In this document: positions 50,388 through 59,823 of the stretch, in pieces
Position numbering within the stretch: the stretch's first letter is position 1
Layout: each line of letters opens with the position of its first letter
NCBI RefSeq assembly: GCF_000154465.1
Contig: NZ_DS499581.1
Location: 1 to 64,000 of the forward strand
DNA length: 64,000 nt
Origin: Alistipes putredinis DSM 17216
GTDB lineage: Bacteria > Bacteroidota > Bacteroidia > Bacteroidales > Rikenellaceae
Direction of reading: 5' to 3'
Program-made: the position numbers and the translations under genes
Notes under the pieces: generated by a model
The model's database searches: none
Told to the model about the DNA's origin: nothing
The model's input: the letters and a program-made list of their open reading frames with translations, nothing else

Positions 50388-51824
50388 TTATCGAAAAGAA
50401 TATTGCCGGGTCGAGGCATCCAGCCGGACCGCAATGAACAACATGATGGTAAAAGCCATGAGCGACGAACCACCGTAGCTGACCAACGGCAGGGGAATTC
50501 CCATCACCGGCATCAGTCCGATGGTCATCCCCACATTAACGAGCAGATGAAAAAGCAGGAATGCCGCAACGCAGTAACAGTAGATCCGTCCGAAAGGCTC
50601 CTCCTGCCGTTCGCCCATACGCATCAACCGGAATATCAACAGGCAAAAGAGCGTCAGCAGAAGCATAGCGCCCAGAAATCCCCACTCCTCGCCGATGGTA
50701 CAGAAAATGAAATCGGTATGTTTCTCCGGCACGAAACCGTATTTGATCTGGGTCCCTTGCAGGAACCCTTTGCCGATCCAGCCGCCCGAACCGATAGCGA
50801 TCTTGGCCTGATTGACGTTATAATCCGTACCGAGGGGATCACTGACCAGCCCCAGGAAACTTAAAATACGGTTCTGCTGATGCTCTTTGAGGATGGAATT
50901 GAAAATATAATCGGTAGTCGGAACGAAAAGCATTGCCGTCAGAAACAGTCCGATCGTAATGAAAATATTGCGCAGATTGGCGCGGAAGGCATAAATCGCC
51001 ACAAAGATGAGCGACAGCAGCGTCACCACGAGCAGGCAGCGGTAGAGATCCATCGCTCCGGGAGCCGCCAACAGCATCCCGAAATAGAGAAGCAGCGTGC
51101 CCAATGCCAGCGCAGCCAGATAAACCATGCGGGACCGCCACTGTCCGTTCATCATCGCCTCGGAAAGCGTACAGACCAGAATCAGCATCACCAACAGGGT
51201 CAGCGGCGTAAAGAGGAACGAAAAAATAAAGAGTACGGCGATCAGGATCACCGGAATACAGAGCCACTTGTTCAAACCTTCGCGGTACAACACGAACAGC
51301 AGCGATACGAGCACGATACCCGATCCTGTATCGTTCTGCATGACGATAATCAACAGCGGCAGACAGATCACCAATCCCACCTTGAAAAGATCCCCCGCCC
51401 GGTTGATCGAAAACGAGCTGGAGCTCATCACGCGGGCCAGCGCCAACGCCGTAGCGATTTTGGCGAACTCCACCGGCTGAATACGGACCGACCCGATCTC
51501 GAACCAGGCCTTCGCACCGTTCACTTCACGACCGAACAGCAGAGCGGCTACCAGGGTCAGCAATCCCAGGACATAGAACAGATAAGCCCACTTGTGATAG
51601 ATGCTCGCATCGACCAGCAACACGACGACCGCTACGGCGAACGATATTCCCATCCAGACGAGCTGTTTCATATAGAAATGCGAGAAGGAAAAAATGCTCT
51701 CCGCCCCCTCTTCGTACGAAGCGGAGAGGATAGCCACGAAGCCGACCAGCACGATCAGCACATAGATCAGCACTGTCCAGCGATCGACGCCCTCGAACAA
51801 TTTACCGATGCCGTTATTTTCCAT
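50388..51824 (-). CDS. rodA: Rod-shape peptidoglycan polymerase RodA
   Basis: This 478-residue SEDS-family glycosyltransferase of the elongation complex has about 10 membrane segments: LIYVLIVLVGFVAILSASYE at the N-terminus, FEIGSVRIQPVEFAKIATAL, IVMQNDTGSGIVLVSLLFVL (the conserved D/TG segment) and a C-terminal LPLVSYGGSSLMAFTIMLF. A segment of extra hydrophobic sequence in the middle (residues 200-300) makes it longer than E. coli RodA (370), as seen in other Bacteroidota. It overlaps mrdA by 11 bases and ends the mre operon. Confidence 0.94.
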   Translation of the reverse strand: MENNGIGKLFEGVDRWTVLIYVLIVLVGFVAILSASYEEGAESIFSFSHFYMKQLVWMGISFAVAVVVLLVDASIYHKWAYLFYVLGLLTLVAALLFGREVNGAKAWFEIGSVRIQPVEFAKIATALALARVMSSSSFSINRAGDLFKVGLVICLPLLIIVMQNDTGSGIVLVSLLFVLYREGLNKWLCIPVILIAVLFIFSFLFTPLTLLVMLILVCTLSEAMMNGQWRSRMVYLAALALGTLLLYFGMLLAAPGAMDLYRCLLVVTLLSLIFVAIYAFRANLRNIFITIGLFLTAMLFVPTTDYIFNSILKEHQQNRILSFLGLVSDPLGTDYNVNQAKIAIGSGGWIGKGFLQGTQIKYGFVPEKHTDFIFCTIGEEWGFLGAMLLLTLFCLLIFRLMRMGERQEEPFGRIYCYCVAAFLLFHLLVNVGMTIGLMPVMGIPLPLVSYGGSSLMAFTIMLFIAVRLDASTRQYSFR

Positions 51825-53646
51825 AGGCCGGGTAATAAATCGTTTTCTGCTTGACCATCTCCACCAGCCAGGGCCGTGTGACGGTGTCGGTCAAATAGTA
51901 CTCTTCGAGCAGACTGGCGATGGGCAAAGCGGCCGAAGCCCCGAACCCGCCGTTCTCGACATACACCGAAATAGCGATGCGGGGATTGTCCTTCGGAGCG
52001 AACGACAGGAAGGTCGAATGATCCTTGCCTCGAGGATTCTGCGCCGTACCGGTCTTGCCGCACACGTCCAGACCCGGCAGATAAGCCGTCCGGGAGGTTC
52101 CGCCCTCCTTGTGCACGCTCTGCCACATACCCTCCACGATCGGTTCGAAATATTTCGGATCGACTTTCGTATAATGTTTCTCGTAAAACCGCCGGTCCAT
52201 CGAATCCCGCCCCTCTACCGAACGGACGATGTGCGGGATATAATAGTACCCGCGATTAGCGACGATAGCCGCCAGGTTAGCCATTTGCAGCGGCGTACAC
52301 TCCAGCTCCCCCTGACCGATCGAGAGCGACAGCACCGTCAGCGCGTTCCACGATTTCCGATAACGCCTGTCGTAAAACTTCCGGTCGGGAACATAGCCGT
52401 TTCCCTCGCCCAGAAAATCCGAATCCAGCTTGCGGCCGAAGCCGAAACTCTCGACATACTCCCTCCATACGTCGAACCCCTCCTTGACGCTTCCGTACCG
52501 GGGATTTTCGAGAATATCGCGGAATACGTAACAGAAATAGGCGTTGCACGAAGTCGCTATGGCAAAACGCAGGTCCGCAGGCGACGTATGGGCGTGACAC
52601 CTCATCTTGAGCCGTCCGACCTGATAACCCTCGTGACAGGGATAACGCATGGAAGGAGTCAGCACACCCTCCTGCATCCCGATCAGGCCCTGAACCAGTT
52701 TGAAGGTCGAACCGGGCGGATAACGGCCGCTTACGGCACGGTTGAACAGCGGCTGCCGTTTGTTATAGAGCAGCTCCATATAGTGATTGCCCCGCTGCCG
52801 TCCCACCAGTTCATCGGGATCGTATGTGGGCGAGGAAACCATCATCAGAATCTCGCCCGTCGAAGGTTCGATCGCCACGGCAGCCCCGACTTTGCCGGCC
52901 ATCAGCTCCTCGGCGAAGAGCTGCAACCGCGCGTCGATCGTGCAGACGATCGACTTGCCGGGTACGGGCAGCGAATCGAAACGACCGTCCATATACGAAC
53001 CCTTGATCGCTCCGTGCGTATCCACCTCGGAGATCTTCACCCCCTTCTTACCGCGCAGCTCCGGCTCGTAGGCCGACTCCACGCCGCTGATTCCGACGTA
53101 TTCGCCCGCCTGATACGAAGGATAACGCCGCAACATTTCGGAATTGACCTCCCCCACATATCCCAGCAGGTTTCCCCCTACTTTACGAGGGTATTGCCGG
53201 GCAGTCCGGTAAACGGTATAGAAGCCGGCGAAGTTACACTCGTCGAAACGAAGTTTGTCCTCCTTGGACATATAGTTCATCACCATACGGGGCGCACGCG
53301 GACGCACACGGGCATTGGCCAGCTCCCTCACAAGCCCTTCGCGCGAAAGCCCCGTAACCTGACAGAAAAGCGTCGTATCGAACCCCTCCCGATCCATCTC
53401 GCGATAGATCACCATCAAGTCATAACACTCGCGACTCTGTACCAGATATTCGCCGTTGCGGTCGAACACCTCGCCACGGGACGGATACTGAACTTCGTAG
53501 CGCAACGCATTGCCCCGGGCCAGCTCCTCATATTTGCTGTCGATGAGCTGAATATAAGCAAGCCGCGCGGCGATTACGCCGAAAACGATCAGCACGACCA
53601 CCTGCAGCACCCGCATCCGGGCAACCCCTTCCCCACCGTAACTCAT
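51814..53646 (-). CDS. mrdA: Penicillin-binding protein 2 (transpeptidase)
   Basis: This 610-residue class B PBP cross-links peptidoglycan during elongation as the partner of RodA. It has one N-terminal TM helix (RMRVLQVVVLIVFGVIAARL), a pedestal region with PSRGEVFDRNGEYL, and the penicillin-binding motifs PPGSTFKL (Ser313), ATSCNAYF and CGKTGTAQN. The length is typical. Its start overlaps mreD by 4 bases and its stop overlaps rodA, so translation of the cluster is coupled. Confidence 0.95.
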   Translation of the reverse strand: MSYGGEGVARMRVLQVVVLIVFGVIAARLAYIQLIDSKYEELARGNALRYEVQYPSRGEVFDRNGEYLVQSRECYDLMVIYREMDREGFDTTLFCQVTGLSREGLVRELANARVRPRAPRMVMNYMSKEDKLRFDECNFAGFYTVYRTARQYPRKVGGNLLGYVGEVNSEMLRRYPSYQAGEYVGISGVESAYEPELRGKKGVKISEVDTHGAIKGSYMDGRFDSLPVPGKSIVCTIDARLQLFAEELMAGKVGAAVAIEPSTGEILMMVSSPTYDPDELVGRQRGNHYMELLYNKRQPLFNRAVSGRYPPGSTFKLVQGLIGMQEGVLTPSMRYPCHEGYQVGRLKMRCHAHTSPADLRFAIATSCNAYFCYVFRDILENPRYGSVKEGFDVWREYVESFGFGRKLDSDFLGEGNGYVPDRKFYDRRYRKSWNALTVLSLSIGQGELECTPLQMANLAAIVANRGYYYIPHIVRSVEGRDSMDRRFYEKHYTKVDPKYFEPIVEGMWQSVHKEGGTSRTAYLPGLDVCGKTGTAQNPRGKDHSTFLSFAPKDNPRIAISVYVENGGFGASAALPIASLLEEYYLTDTVTRPWLVEMVKQKTIYYPAYGK

Positions 53647-54161
53647 AGCCGAACCGTCAGTTTAGTGGTGAACAGCCGCGCAAGCAGCCAGATGAAGCCC
53701 ACCGTAACAGCACTGCTCACGACCAGTCGGACGAGCGTATGGAACAACTGCGCCCAAGACAGGGACTCCAACATGAAAAACAGGAAGTGGTGTACCACGA
53801 CCATCGCTGCCAGGTAGCGCAGAAATCCGCCCTGCCCCAACCGGATCGAAGAAGGAATACCACCCTCCCGAATCCCCTCCTTACCGCAGACAGACTGCAG
53901 AAGCGGCCGGCGCAGCATAGCGACCGGAAGCGTAGCGATCGTATTGATCCCCGCTGCCCCCATCGCCCAATCCATCGCAACGGACATCGACAAAGCCAGA
54001 AAAAGCACTGCAACCGGCGGAGCGTCGATCGGCAGCAGGACAATGAAGCCGATATAGACCAAAGGGCAGAGGTAGATACTGATCGACAGGTTGTCGAACA
54101 GAAAAATCTGCAACAGGGCCAAAATAAGGAATAAGACGATATAGGGAACAGTCCGGTACAT
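53643..54161 (-). CDS. mreD: Rod-shape protein MreD
   Basis: This 172-residue integral membrane protein has about five hydrophobic segments (YIVLFLILALLQIFLFDNLS, LVYIGFIVLLPI, VLFLALSMSVAMDWAM, VVVHHFLFFMLESLSW, VVSSAVTVGFIWLLARLF). It is weakly conserved by sequence but identified by its place between mreC and mrdA and by its length. It links MreC to the elongation machinery. Confidence 0.88.
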   Translation of the reverse strand: MYRTVPYIVLFLILALLQIFLFDNLSISIYLCPLVYIGFIVLLPIDAPPVAVLFLALSMSVAMDWAMGAAGINTIATLPVAMLRRPLLQSVCGKEGIREGGIPSSIRLGQGGFLRYLAAMVVVHHFLFFMLESLSWAQLFHTLVRLVVSSAVTVGFIWLLARLFTTKLTVRL

Positions 54162-54163
54162 AT

Positions 54164-55009
54164 TTATCTTCTGTTTTGCCGCTCGGCTTCGGCTTCGAGC
54201 TCCTGCACATCTTCGATATCCCGGTTGCGCACCAGGATAACATCCGTCAGTTGCGACACATCCACCGCCAGCCGGATCACCACGTCGTAAGCCATCTGGG
54301 TATCGGCCAGCGAAAAACTCTCCACATAGCCGATCAGCACGTCAGCCGGAAAATACTGCGAAAAACCGGAGGAAACCACCTCTTCCCCCTCCGTAACGCG
54401 GGCATATTTGGACAATTCCTTCATGCGGACGTGGTAGCGATCGTCACCCGCCCAGTAGATCGAGCCGAAATAGTCGTCGCCGGCGAGCTTGCCGCTGGCA
54501 TTGAACGACGTATTGAGAATCGACACCGCCACCGCATGACGGTCGGAACTGGCGGCCACGTAGCCGACCATGGCCCCTTCCGGAGAGAGCACGCCCATCC
54601 CCTTCTCGACGCCGTCGCGTTCGCCCCGGTCCAGCACGATGAAGTTACGGTTCTTGTTGATCGAATTGGAAATCACCCGGGCGACGGTCAGCTCGTAGGG
54701 CTTCTCTCCCATATCGTGCAGCAGGTCCGTACGCACCGAATCGGCCGCCGACCTCCGGTAAAAAGCCAACTCCTCCTCGAGTACGGCGACACGCTCCAGC
54801 AGGCGTTCGTTTTCGCGCCCCAGGGTAAAATAGGAGCGAATGTCTGCGAAGATGCCGTTCACCCCGCCAACCACCTGGTTCGAGCGGGTGAGCAGCTTGG
54901 CCTGCGTATAATTCGAAGAGTGCGCATAATACCCGATGGCGATCGCTTCGAATACGACGAACAAGACCGCCACGTAGATTCTGCGCAGGAATTCGATCAG
55001 TTTATACAC
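54164..55009 (-). CDS. mreC: Rod-shape protein MreC
   Basis: This 281-residue periplasmic scaffold has one N-terminal TM helix (FLRRIYVAVLFVVFEAIAIG), a coiled coil (LGRENERLLERVAVLEEELA) and two beta-barrel-like halves with ARVISNSINKNRNFIVLDRG and VGYVAASSDRHAVAVSILNT. The C-terminal tail is acidic. It lies between mreB (28 bases upstream) and mreD (2 bases downstream). Confidence 0.92.
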   Translation of the reverse strand: MYKLIEFLRRIYVAVLFVVFEAIAIGYYAHSSNYTQAKLLTRSNQVVGGVNGIFADIRSYFTLGRENERLLERVAVLEEELAFYRRSAADSVRTDLLHDMGEKPYELTVARVISNSINKNRNFIVLDRGERDGVEKGMGVLSPEGAMVGYVAASSDRHAVAVSILNTSFNASGKLAGDDYFGSIYWAGDDRYHVRMKELSKYARVTEGEEVVSSGFSQYFPADVLIGYVESFSLADTQMAYDVVIRLAVDVSQLTDVILVRNRDIEDVQELEAEAERQNRR

Positions 55010-55037
55010 GGCTCACGGGAAAGCTTCCGCAGCTTCG

Positions 55038-56057
55038 TTATTTCATCAGGAACGAGAAACGGTTGATATTCTTCAGCGCGATACCCGTACCGCGCGCAAT
55101 AGCACGCAAGGGATCCTCGGCCACGTGGAACGGAATACCCGTCTTGGCATTCAGACGCTTGTCCAGCCCCTTGATAAGCGCACCGCCGCCGGCCAGGTAG
55201 ATGCCGTTCTTCACGATGTCGGCATACAGCTCCGGCGGCATGGTTTCGAGCACCTTCATCAGCGCCGCATCCAGCTTGACGAGCGACTTCTCCAGTGCAT
55301 AGGCGATTTCACCGTAGCTGAGCGACACGGTCTGCGGCAGGGCGGTAAGCATATTAGGACCCGTCACCACGTAATCCTCGGGCTCTTCGTCCAGCTCGGT
55401 GAGCGCCGCACCGATCGAACACTTGATCGCCTCGGCCGTGCGTTCGCCGATACGGATGTTGTGCTGCTGGCGCACGTAACTCTGAATATCGTTGGTAAAG
55501 ACATCGCCCGCGACATTGATCGACTCGGAGCAAACGATGCCGCCGAGCGAAATGCAGGCGATCTCGGTAGTACCGCCGCCTATGTCGATCACCATGTTGC
55601 CCTCCGGTGCTTCGACATCCAGACCGGCACCCAGCGCCGCAGCCATCGGTTCGTAAATCATATAGACCTCACGCCCCCCGGCATGTTCGGCGGAATCCCG
55701 CACGGCACGGATCTCGACATTGGTCGAGCCGGAAGGAATGCAGATCACCATGCGGATCGAGGGAGCGAAGAGATTGCCCGAAGTCTTGACTTTCTTGATC
55801 ATGCCGCGCAGCATCAACTCCGTAGCGTTGAAATCGGCGATCACGCCGTCCTTCAGCGGACGGATCGTCTTGATGTTCGGATTGGTCTTCTCGTGCATCT
55901 GGCGGGCCTGCGTACCGATAGCCACCAGTTTACCGGTGTGTACGTCCAACGCCACGATGGAAGGCTCGTCCACCACGACCTTCCCGTTGTGAATAATCAA
56001 AGTATTGGCCGTACCCAAGTCGATAGCCAGCTCCTGTGTCAGTGAAAAAAGTCCCAT
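55038..56057 (-). CDS. mreB: Rod-shape actin homologue MreB
   Basis: This 339-residue actin-fold ATPase organises lateral wall synthesis. Conserved parts are IDLGTANTLIIHNGKVVVDE (phosphate 1), MVIDIGGGTTEIACISLGGI (phosphate 2) and GIYLAGGGALIKGLDKRLNA (adenosine). It is the first gene of the mreBCD-mrdA-rodA operon on the minus strand. Core-gene codon use. Confidence 0.97.
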   Translation of the reverse strand: MGLFSLTQELAIDLGTANTLIIHNGKVVVDEPSIVALDVHTGKLVAIGTQARQMHEKTNPNIKTIRPLKDGVIADFNATELMLRGMIKKVKTSGNLFAPSIRMVICIPSGSTNVEIRAVRDSAEHAGGREVYMIYEPMAAALGAGLDVEAPEGNMVIDIGGGTTEIACISLGGIVCSESINVAGDVFTNDIQSYVRQQHNIRIGERTAEAIKCSIGAALTELDEEPEDYVVTGPNMLTALPQTVSLSYGEIAYALEKSLVKLDAALMKVLETMPPELYADIVKNGIYLAGGGALIKGLDKRLNAKTGIPFHVAEDPLRAIARGTGIALKNINRFSFLMK

Positions 56058-56174
56058 AGTACTCTGCTTTCCTCTCTCTATATTATAATCTATTAATTTC
56101 TGATAATCAAAATATTGACTTTCTTTCCCAGAAGCCTTCGCCTGCCCGTGAAATCCGTGTCAATACATCAGGAA

Positions 56175-56209
56175 CAAAGGTAATGAAAATGAAAGCAGAA
56201 TAAAACAAA
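56175..56209 (-). promoter_or_regulatory. Candidate promoter of the mre operon
   Basis: Minus-strand TACCTTTG (56175-56182) is a good -7 box, with TTTG at 56206-56209. The spacer is 23 bases, slightly long. A second TACCTTTG-type box occurs at 56248-56255. The remainder of 56058-56334 holds no gene; a plus-strand TACTTTTG at 56298-56305 probably serves gpsA. Confidence 0.5.
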
Positions 56210-56334
56210 TTCGTTTGTTTTTTCTGCCGAGTGCGTCTTACCCTCTACAAAGGTAGGGAAAAGAAGGATAATTATGTGTCCTTTCCCGTTTTTTATTTAC
56301 TTTTGTAGAAAAGAAAATTTTATTCCGAAAACTT

Positions 56335-57342
56335 ATGGACCACAAGATAGGCAGCGGCGCCAGATGCGCCATGATCGGATACGGAAGCTGGGCCACGGCG
56401 CTCGCCAAGGTATTGACCGAAAACGAACCCTCGATAGGTTGGTACGTCCGCAATCCGGAGGTGCTCGAAAGCCTGCGCGACAAGGGTCGCAATCCCCGCT
56501 ATTTGAGCAACGTACGGTTCGACCGCACGCGCATAAACCCCTCGGACGATCTCGACCGGGTGGTTTCCGAGGCCGACATCGTCATCCTGGCCAGCCCCTC
56601 GGCCTACCTGAAAAAGACGCTCGAAACGCTGACCGTTCCGCTCAAGGAGAAATTCGTCATCTCGGCCATCAAAGGCATCGTCCCGGACGACTACACCACC
56701 GTCGTGGAGTATATGCACGACCATTACGACCTCTCTTTCAAGCAACTGGGCATCATCACCGGTCCCTCCCATGCCGAAGAGGTTTCGCTCGAACGGCTCT
56801 CCTACCTTACGGTGGTTTGCACCGATCCGGAAAATTCGCATACGATCGGACACAAATTCGCCACCGAATATATCAAACTCTCCTATTCGACCGACCTGTA
56901 CGGCATCGAATATGCTACTATCTTAAAAAACATCTACGCCGTAGCCGTCGGCATGGCTGTCGGATTGGGTTACGGGGACAATTTCCTCGCGGTGCTGATC
57001 TCCAACAGTGCGATGGAAATGGCCCGGTTCCTGCGGGAAAGCTACCCCGACCAGCGCGAAACCCGCGCCTCGGCCTACCTGGGCGACCTGCTGGTGACCT
57101 GCTATTCCGTTTACAGCCGCAACCGCAAACTGGGCCTGCTGATCGGGCACGGCTGCACGGTCCGCGATGCTTTGGACGAAATGACCCAGGTGGCCGAAGG
57201 CTATTTCGCCGCCGACTGCATCCGTCACATCAACGCCCGCCACAAGGTGCAGATGCCCATTGCCGATATGGTCTATGAAGTCCTTTACAAAGGGGTTCCT
57301 GTTCGGGAAGCCATGCAGGAGCTTACGACAAAACTGATTTAA
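56335..57342 (+). CDS. gpsA: Glycerol-3-phosphate dehydrogenase [NAD(P)+]
   Basis: This 335-residue enzyme makes sn-glycerol 3-phosphate for phospholipid synthesis. The N-terminal dinucleotide motif reads CAMIGYGSWATALAKVLTEN (GxGxWxTA type), followed by VISAIKGIVPD, the catalytic Lys segment IEYATILKNIYAVAVGMAVG and GDLLVTCYSVYSRNRKLG. The middle of the fingerprint is Tyr (GYGSW), a little unlike GxGxxG but known in this family. The pgi start is 13 bases downstream. Confidence 0.94.
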   Translation: MDHKIGSGARCAMIGYGSWATALAKVLTENEPSIGWYVRNPEVLESLRDKGRNPRYLSNVRFDRTRINPSDDLDRVVSEADIVILASPSAYLKKTLETLTVPLKEKFVISAIKGIVPDDYTTVVEYMHDHYDLSFKQLGIITGPSHAEEVSLERLSYLTVVCTDPENSHTIGHKFATEYIKLSYSTDLYGIEYATILKNIYAVAVGMAVGLGYGDNFLAVLISNSAMEMARFLRESYPDQRETRASAYLGDLLVTCYSVYSRNRKLGLLIGHGCTVRDALDEMTQVAEGYFAADCIRHINARHKVQMPIADMVYEVLYKGVPVREAMQELTTKLI

Positions 57343-57355
57343 CACCAATACAGTC

Positions 57356-58687
57356 ATGAAAACCCTGTCGTTCGATCCCATTCGCGCCGATGTCGCAATC
57401 ACCGAGAAGGAAAAATCCGCAGCCCTGCACGCCAACGCGCTGCTGCACAACGGCCAAGGTGCCGGCAACGATTTCCTGGGCTGGGTGGGGCTTCCCTCCG
57501 CCCTCGGCGAAGAGGAGTTGCAGGCGATCGAAACCGAAGCCGCCCGTCTGCGCGACCTGGCGGAGGTGATCCTCTGCATCGGCATCGGCGGATCCTACCT
57601 GGGTGCACGCGCCGTCTATGAGGCGTTGAGCGACCCGTTCAACCTGCTGCACGAACATCCGGCGAAACCCATTCTGCTTTTCGCCGGACAGAACCTATCG
57701 GAAGACTATCTGGCCCGTCTGCTCGCAGCCGTCGAAAACCGGTCGATCGCGGCCATCGTGATCTCCAAGTCGGGCACCACGACCGAGCCGGCCATTGCCT
57801 TCCGGCTGATCCGCGACGAAATCGAACACCGCTACGGACGCAAGGAGGCGGCCCGGCGCATCGTCGCCGTTACGGACCGCAGCCGGGGGGCGTTGAAAAC
57901 CCTCGCGGACCGCGAAGGCTACCGCACTTTCGTCATTCCGGACGATGTGGGCGGACGTTACTCGGTTCTGACCCCGGTGGGTCTGCTGCCGCTCGCGGCG
58001 GCGGGAATCGACATTCGCTCCCTACTGGCCGGTGCATGCGAAATGGAACGGGCGACGGCCGACGGAGTCCCGTTCGACGAAAATCCCGCAGCCCGTTATG
58101 CCGCCGTACGGAATATCCTCTACCAGCAGGGATTCATGATCGAAATACTCGCCTCCTACGAACCGCAATTACAATATCTGGCCGAATGGTGGAAACAGCT
58201 CTTCGGCGAGAGCGAAGGCAAGCAAGGAAGGGGAATCTTCCCGGCCAGCGTCACCTTCACGGCCGACCTGCACTCGATGGGACAATACATTCAGGAGGGA
58301 GAGCGGACGCTGTTCGAAACGGTCGTCTCCGTCGCCGCCCCGGAGCACCGGGTGAAGATCGGCAGCGACCCGGACAACCTCGACGGACTCAACTTCCTGA
58401 CAGGCAAGCGCCTTTCGGAAATCAACCATACGGCCGAACTGGGCGTGAGCCTGGCCCATGCAGACGGGGGCGTCCCCAACCTGCGGATCGAAATTCCCCG
58501 CATCGACGCCCGCAGCCTCGGCACCCTGATCTATTTCTTCGAAAAAGCATGCGGCATCAGCGGTTACCTGCTGGGAGTGAACCCCTTCGACCAACCGGGA
58601 GTCGAGGCTTATAAAAAGAATATGTTCGCCCTGCTGGGCAAGCCCGGCTACGAAGAGGAGGCCGAAAAACTACGCCGGAAACTGTAA
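57356..58687 (+). CDS. pgi: Glucose-6-phosphate isomerase
   Basis: This 443-residue glycolytic enzyme interconverts glucose 6-phosphate and fructose 6-phosphate. It has the short-form length typical of Bacteroidota and Firmicutes. Motifs: VILCIGIGGSYLGARAVYEA, IVISKSGTTTEPAIAFRLI, GGRYSVLTPVGLLPLAAAGI and a C-terminal INPFDQPGVEAYKK-like segment (VNPFDQPGVEAYKKNMFALL). Active-site residues are in place. It probably shares a transcript with gpsA. Confidence 0.96.
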   Translation: MKTLSFDPIRADVAITEKEKSAALHANALLHNGQGAGNDFLGWVGLPSALGEEELQAIETEAARLRDLAEVILCIGIGGSYLGARAVYEALSDPFNLLHEHPAKPILLFAGQNLSEDYLARLLAAVENRSIAAIVISKSGTTTEPAIAFRLIRDEIEHRYGRKEAARRIVAVTDRSRGALKTLADREGYRTFVIPDDVGGRYSVLTPVGLLPLAAAGIDIRSLLAGACEMERATADGVPFDENPAARYAAVRNILYQQGFMIEILASYEPQLQYLAEWWKQLFGESEGKQGRGIFPASVTFTADLHSMGQYIQEGERTLFETVVSVAAPEHRVKIGSDPDNLDGLNFLTGKRLSEINHTAELGVSLAHADGGVPNLRIEIPRIDARSLGTLIYFFEKACGISGYLLGVNPFDQPGVEAYKKNMFALLGKPGYEEEAEKLRRKL

Positions 58688-58742
58688 TCCCCTCGGCTGC
58701 TGCGACCGGCGAACACAAGAGGATCCGACATTCAGACCGAAT

Positions 58743-58788
58743 AAAACAGGAGTAAAAATCTTTGTGATTTTTACTCCTGTTTTTTGTA
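58743..58788 (+). terminator. Intrinsic terminator after gpsA-pgi
   Basis: An 18-bp stem (58743-58760 with 58766-58783; core CAGGAGTAAAAATC) and a TTTGT loop are followed by TTTTTG. Confidence 0.88.
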
Positions 58789-58833
58789 AAACGACAACTA
58801 TCCAATCAAAAGTCCATTGCCGGAAACCACCTC

Positions 58834-59088
58834 CTACTCAAGACATTTTTTTAGAATAATTCCAAATGCCGCAATCCAAAGACAAACACCGAAAAATATA
58901 TACCAGTACGGATGCGGGGCACACAACTCTTGGGCCCAATCTCCCTGTTTTTTATAATATCCATATTGAGAATAGAACATCAAAAAAAACATGATTCCAA
59001 AAAGGTACAAGAAAAAATCATCGTGCTGATTTTCCGATTCAAATCGCTTGTTATAATAAAATAAAATAAAATAAGGACTGCATTGCAC
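58834..59088 (-). CDS. Possible small membrane protein
   Basis: This 84-residue frame has two hydrophobic stretches (DFFLYLFGIMFFLMFYSQYG and YWYIFFGVCLWIAAFGIILK) separated by a polar loop (KKQGDWAQELCAPHP), which reads like a small two-TM protein. However, its first Met lies inside the terminator of the upstream lipocalin-like gene, so the true start, if translated, may be the Met at 58992 (about 52 residues). No family recognised. It may be a degenerated gene. Confidence 0.35.
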   Translation of the reverse strand: MQCSPYFILFYYNKRFESENQHDDFFLYLFGIMFFLMFYSQYGYYKKQGDWAQELCAPHPYWYIFFGVCLWIAAFGIILKKCLE

Positions 59089-59103
59089 AGTCCTTATTTT
59101 GTC
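59055..59103 (-). terminator. Intrinsic terminator after the lipocalin-like gene
   Basis: On the minus strand, AATAAGGACTG (about 59091-59101) pairs with CAGTCCTTATT (about 59074-59084), loop TGCAATG, followed by alternating T-rich sequence. Confidence 0.75.
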
Positions 59104-59123
59104 GAATATGAATCCCGTATGAC

Positions 59124-59651
59124 TTACAGAATCCGTACGCCTTCGGCGCTGCGTACCATCACAGAGTTGATGACCTCATCCGGAATGATGCCGTAAACGA
59201 ATGTCAGCTTGTAAGTGCTGTCGTCCGCAGCCGTCATTACCATCGTTTCGCCGACACCGCTCATCTCCCCGGTTTCTTGATTGAGCTGGCCGAAAAGCCA
59301 GTCCACACCGGATACGGTATAGTCGTATGCCCAATTCTCGCCGTCGGAATATTTACCGGTAAGTTTCTTGGAAGTTTCGTCGAAAGTATAGGTACCCGTC
59401 ATCTTCACGAACCCGTTCGAGCTGACGTCCTGATACATTTCGAAATTCTTCTCCTCGTCGAAAACGATATAAACCTCCTTCGGGAAATTCGTATCGTCGC
59501 CGCCTACCTCCCATTTGGTCATATGCCAGCCGTAAACATCGACAGGCTTGGGATCAGGAGGGGTAGGAGGAGTAGTTTCCTCGTTGTCACTGCAACCGAC
59601 CAGCGCCACTCCGAAAAGCGCCACTGCCAATAAACTAATCAATCTTTTCAT
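59124..59651 (-). CDS. Lipocalin-like lipoprotein
   Basis: This 175-residue lipoprotein begins MKRLISLLAVALFGVALVGC (Cys20), with a Pro-rich linker (EETTPPTPPDPKP) after the signal. The mature part has a lipocalin-like beta pattern: GWHMTKWEVGGDDTNFPKEV, YIVFDEEKNFEMYQDVSSN, MTGTYTFDETSKKLTGKYSD and a final ALTFVYG-like strand. Such small lipocalin-like lipoproteins are common in Bacteroidota and of unknown ligand. It is transcribed alone. Confidence 0.75.
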   Translation of the reverse strand: MKRLISLLAVALFGVALVGCSDNEETTPPTPPDPKPVDVYGWHMTKWEVGGDDTNFPKEVYIVFDEEKNFEMYQDVSSNGFVKMTGTYTFDETSKKLTGKYSDGENWAYDYTVSGVDWLFGQLNQETGEMSGVGETMVMTAADDSTYKLTFVYGIIPDEVINSVMVRSAEGVRIL

Positions 59652-59823
59652 ATTTCAATTATCAGGTTATACCCGTCTGAAACCGGACAGAATCAATTTC
59701 ACAACACGCAAATATAATCAATCGAACGCTATTTCCAAAATTTTCACGTCGGAAATCCGAAAAAAGCCGGAAAGGAGGCCCGTTTTCATCGAAATTATCG
59801 CAGCGCTCCGCCCGACATCGGAC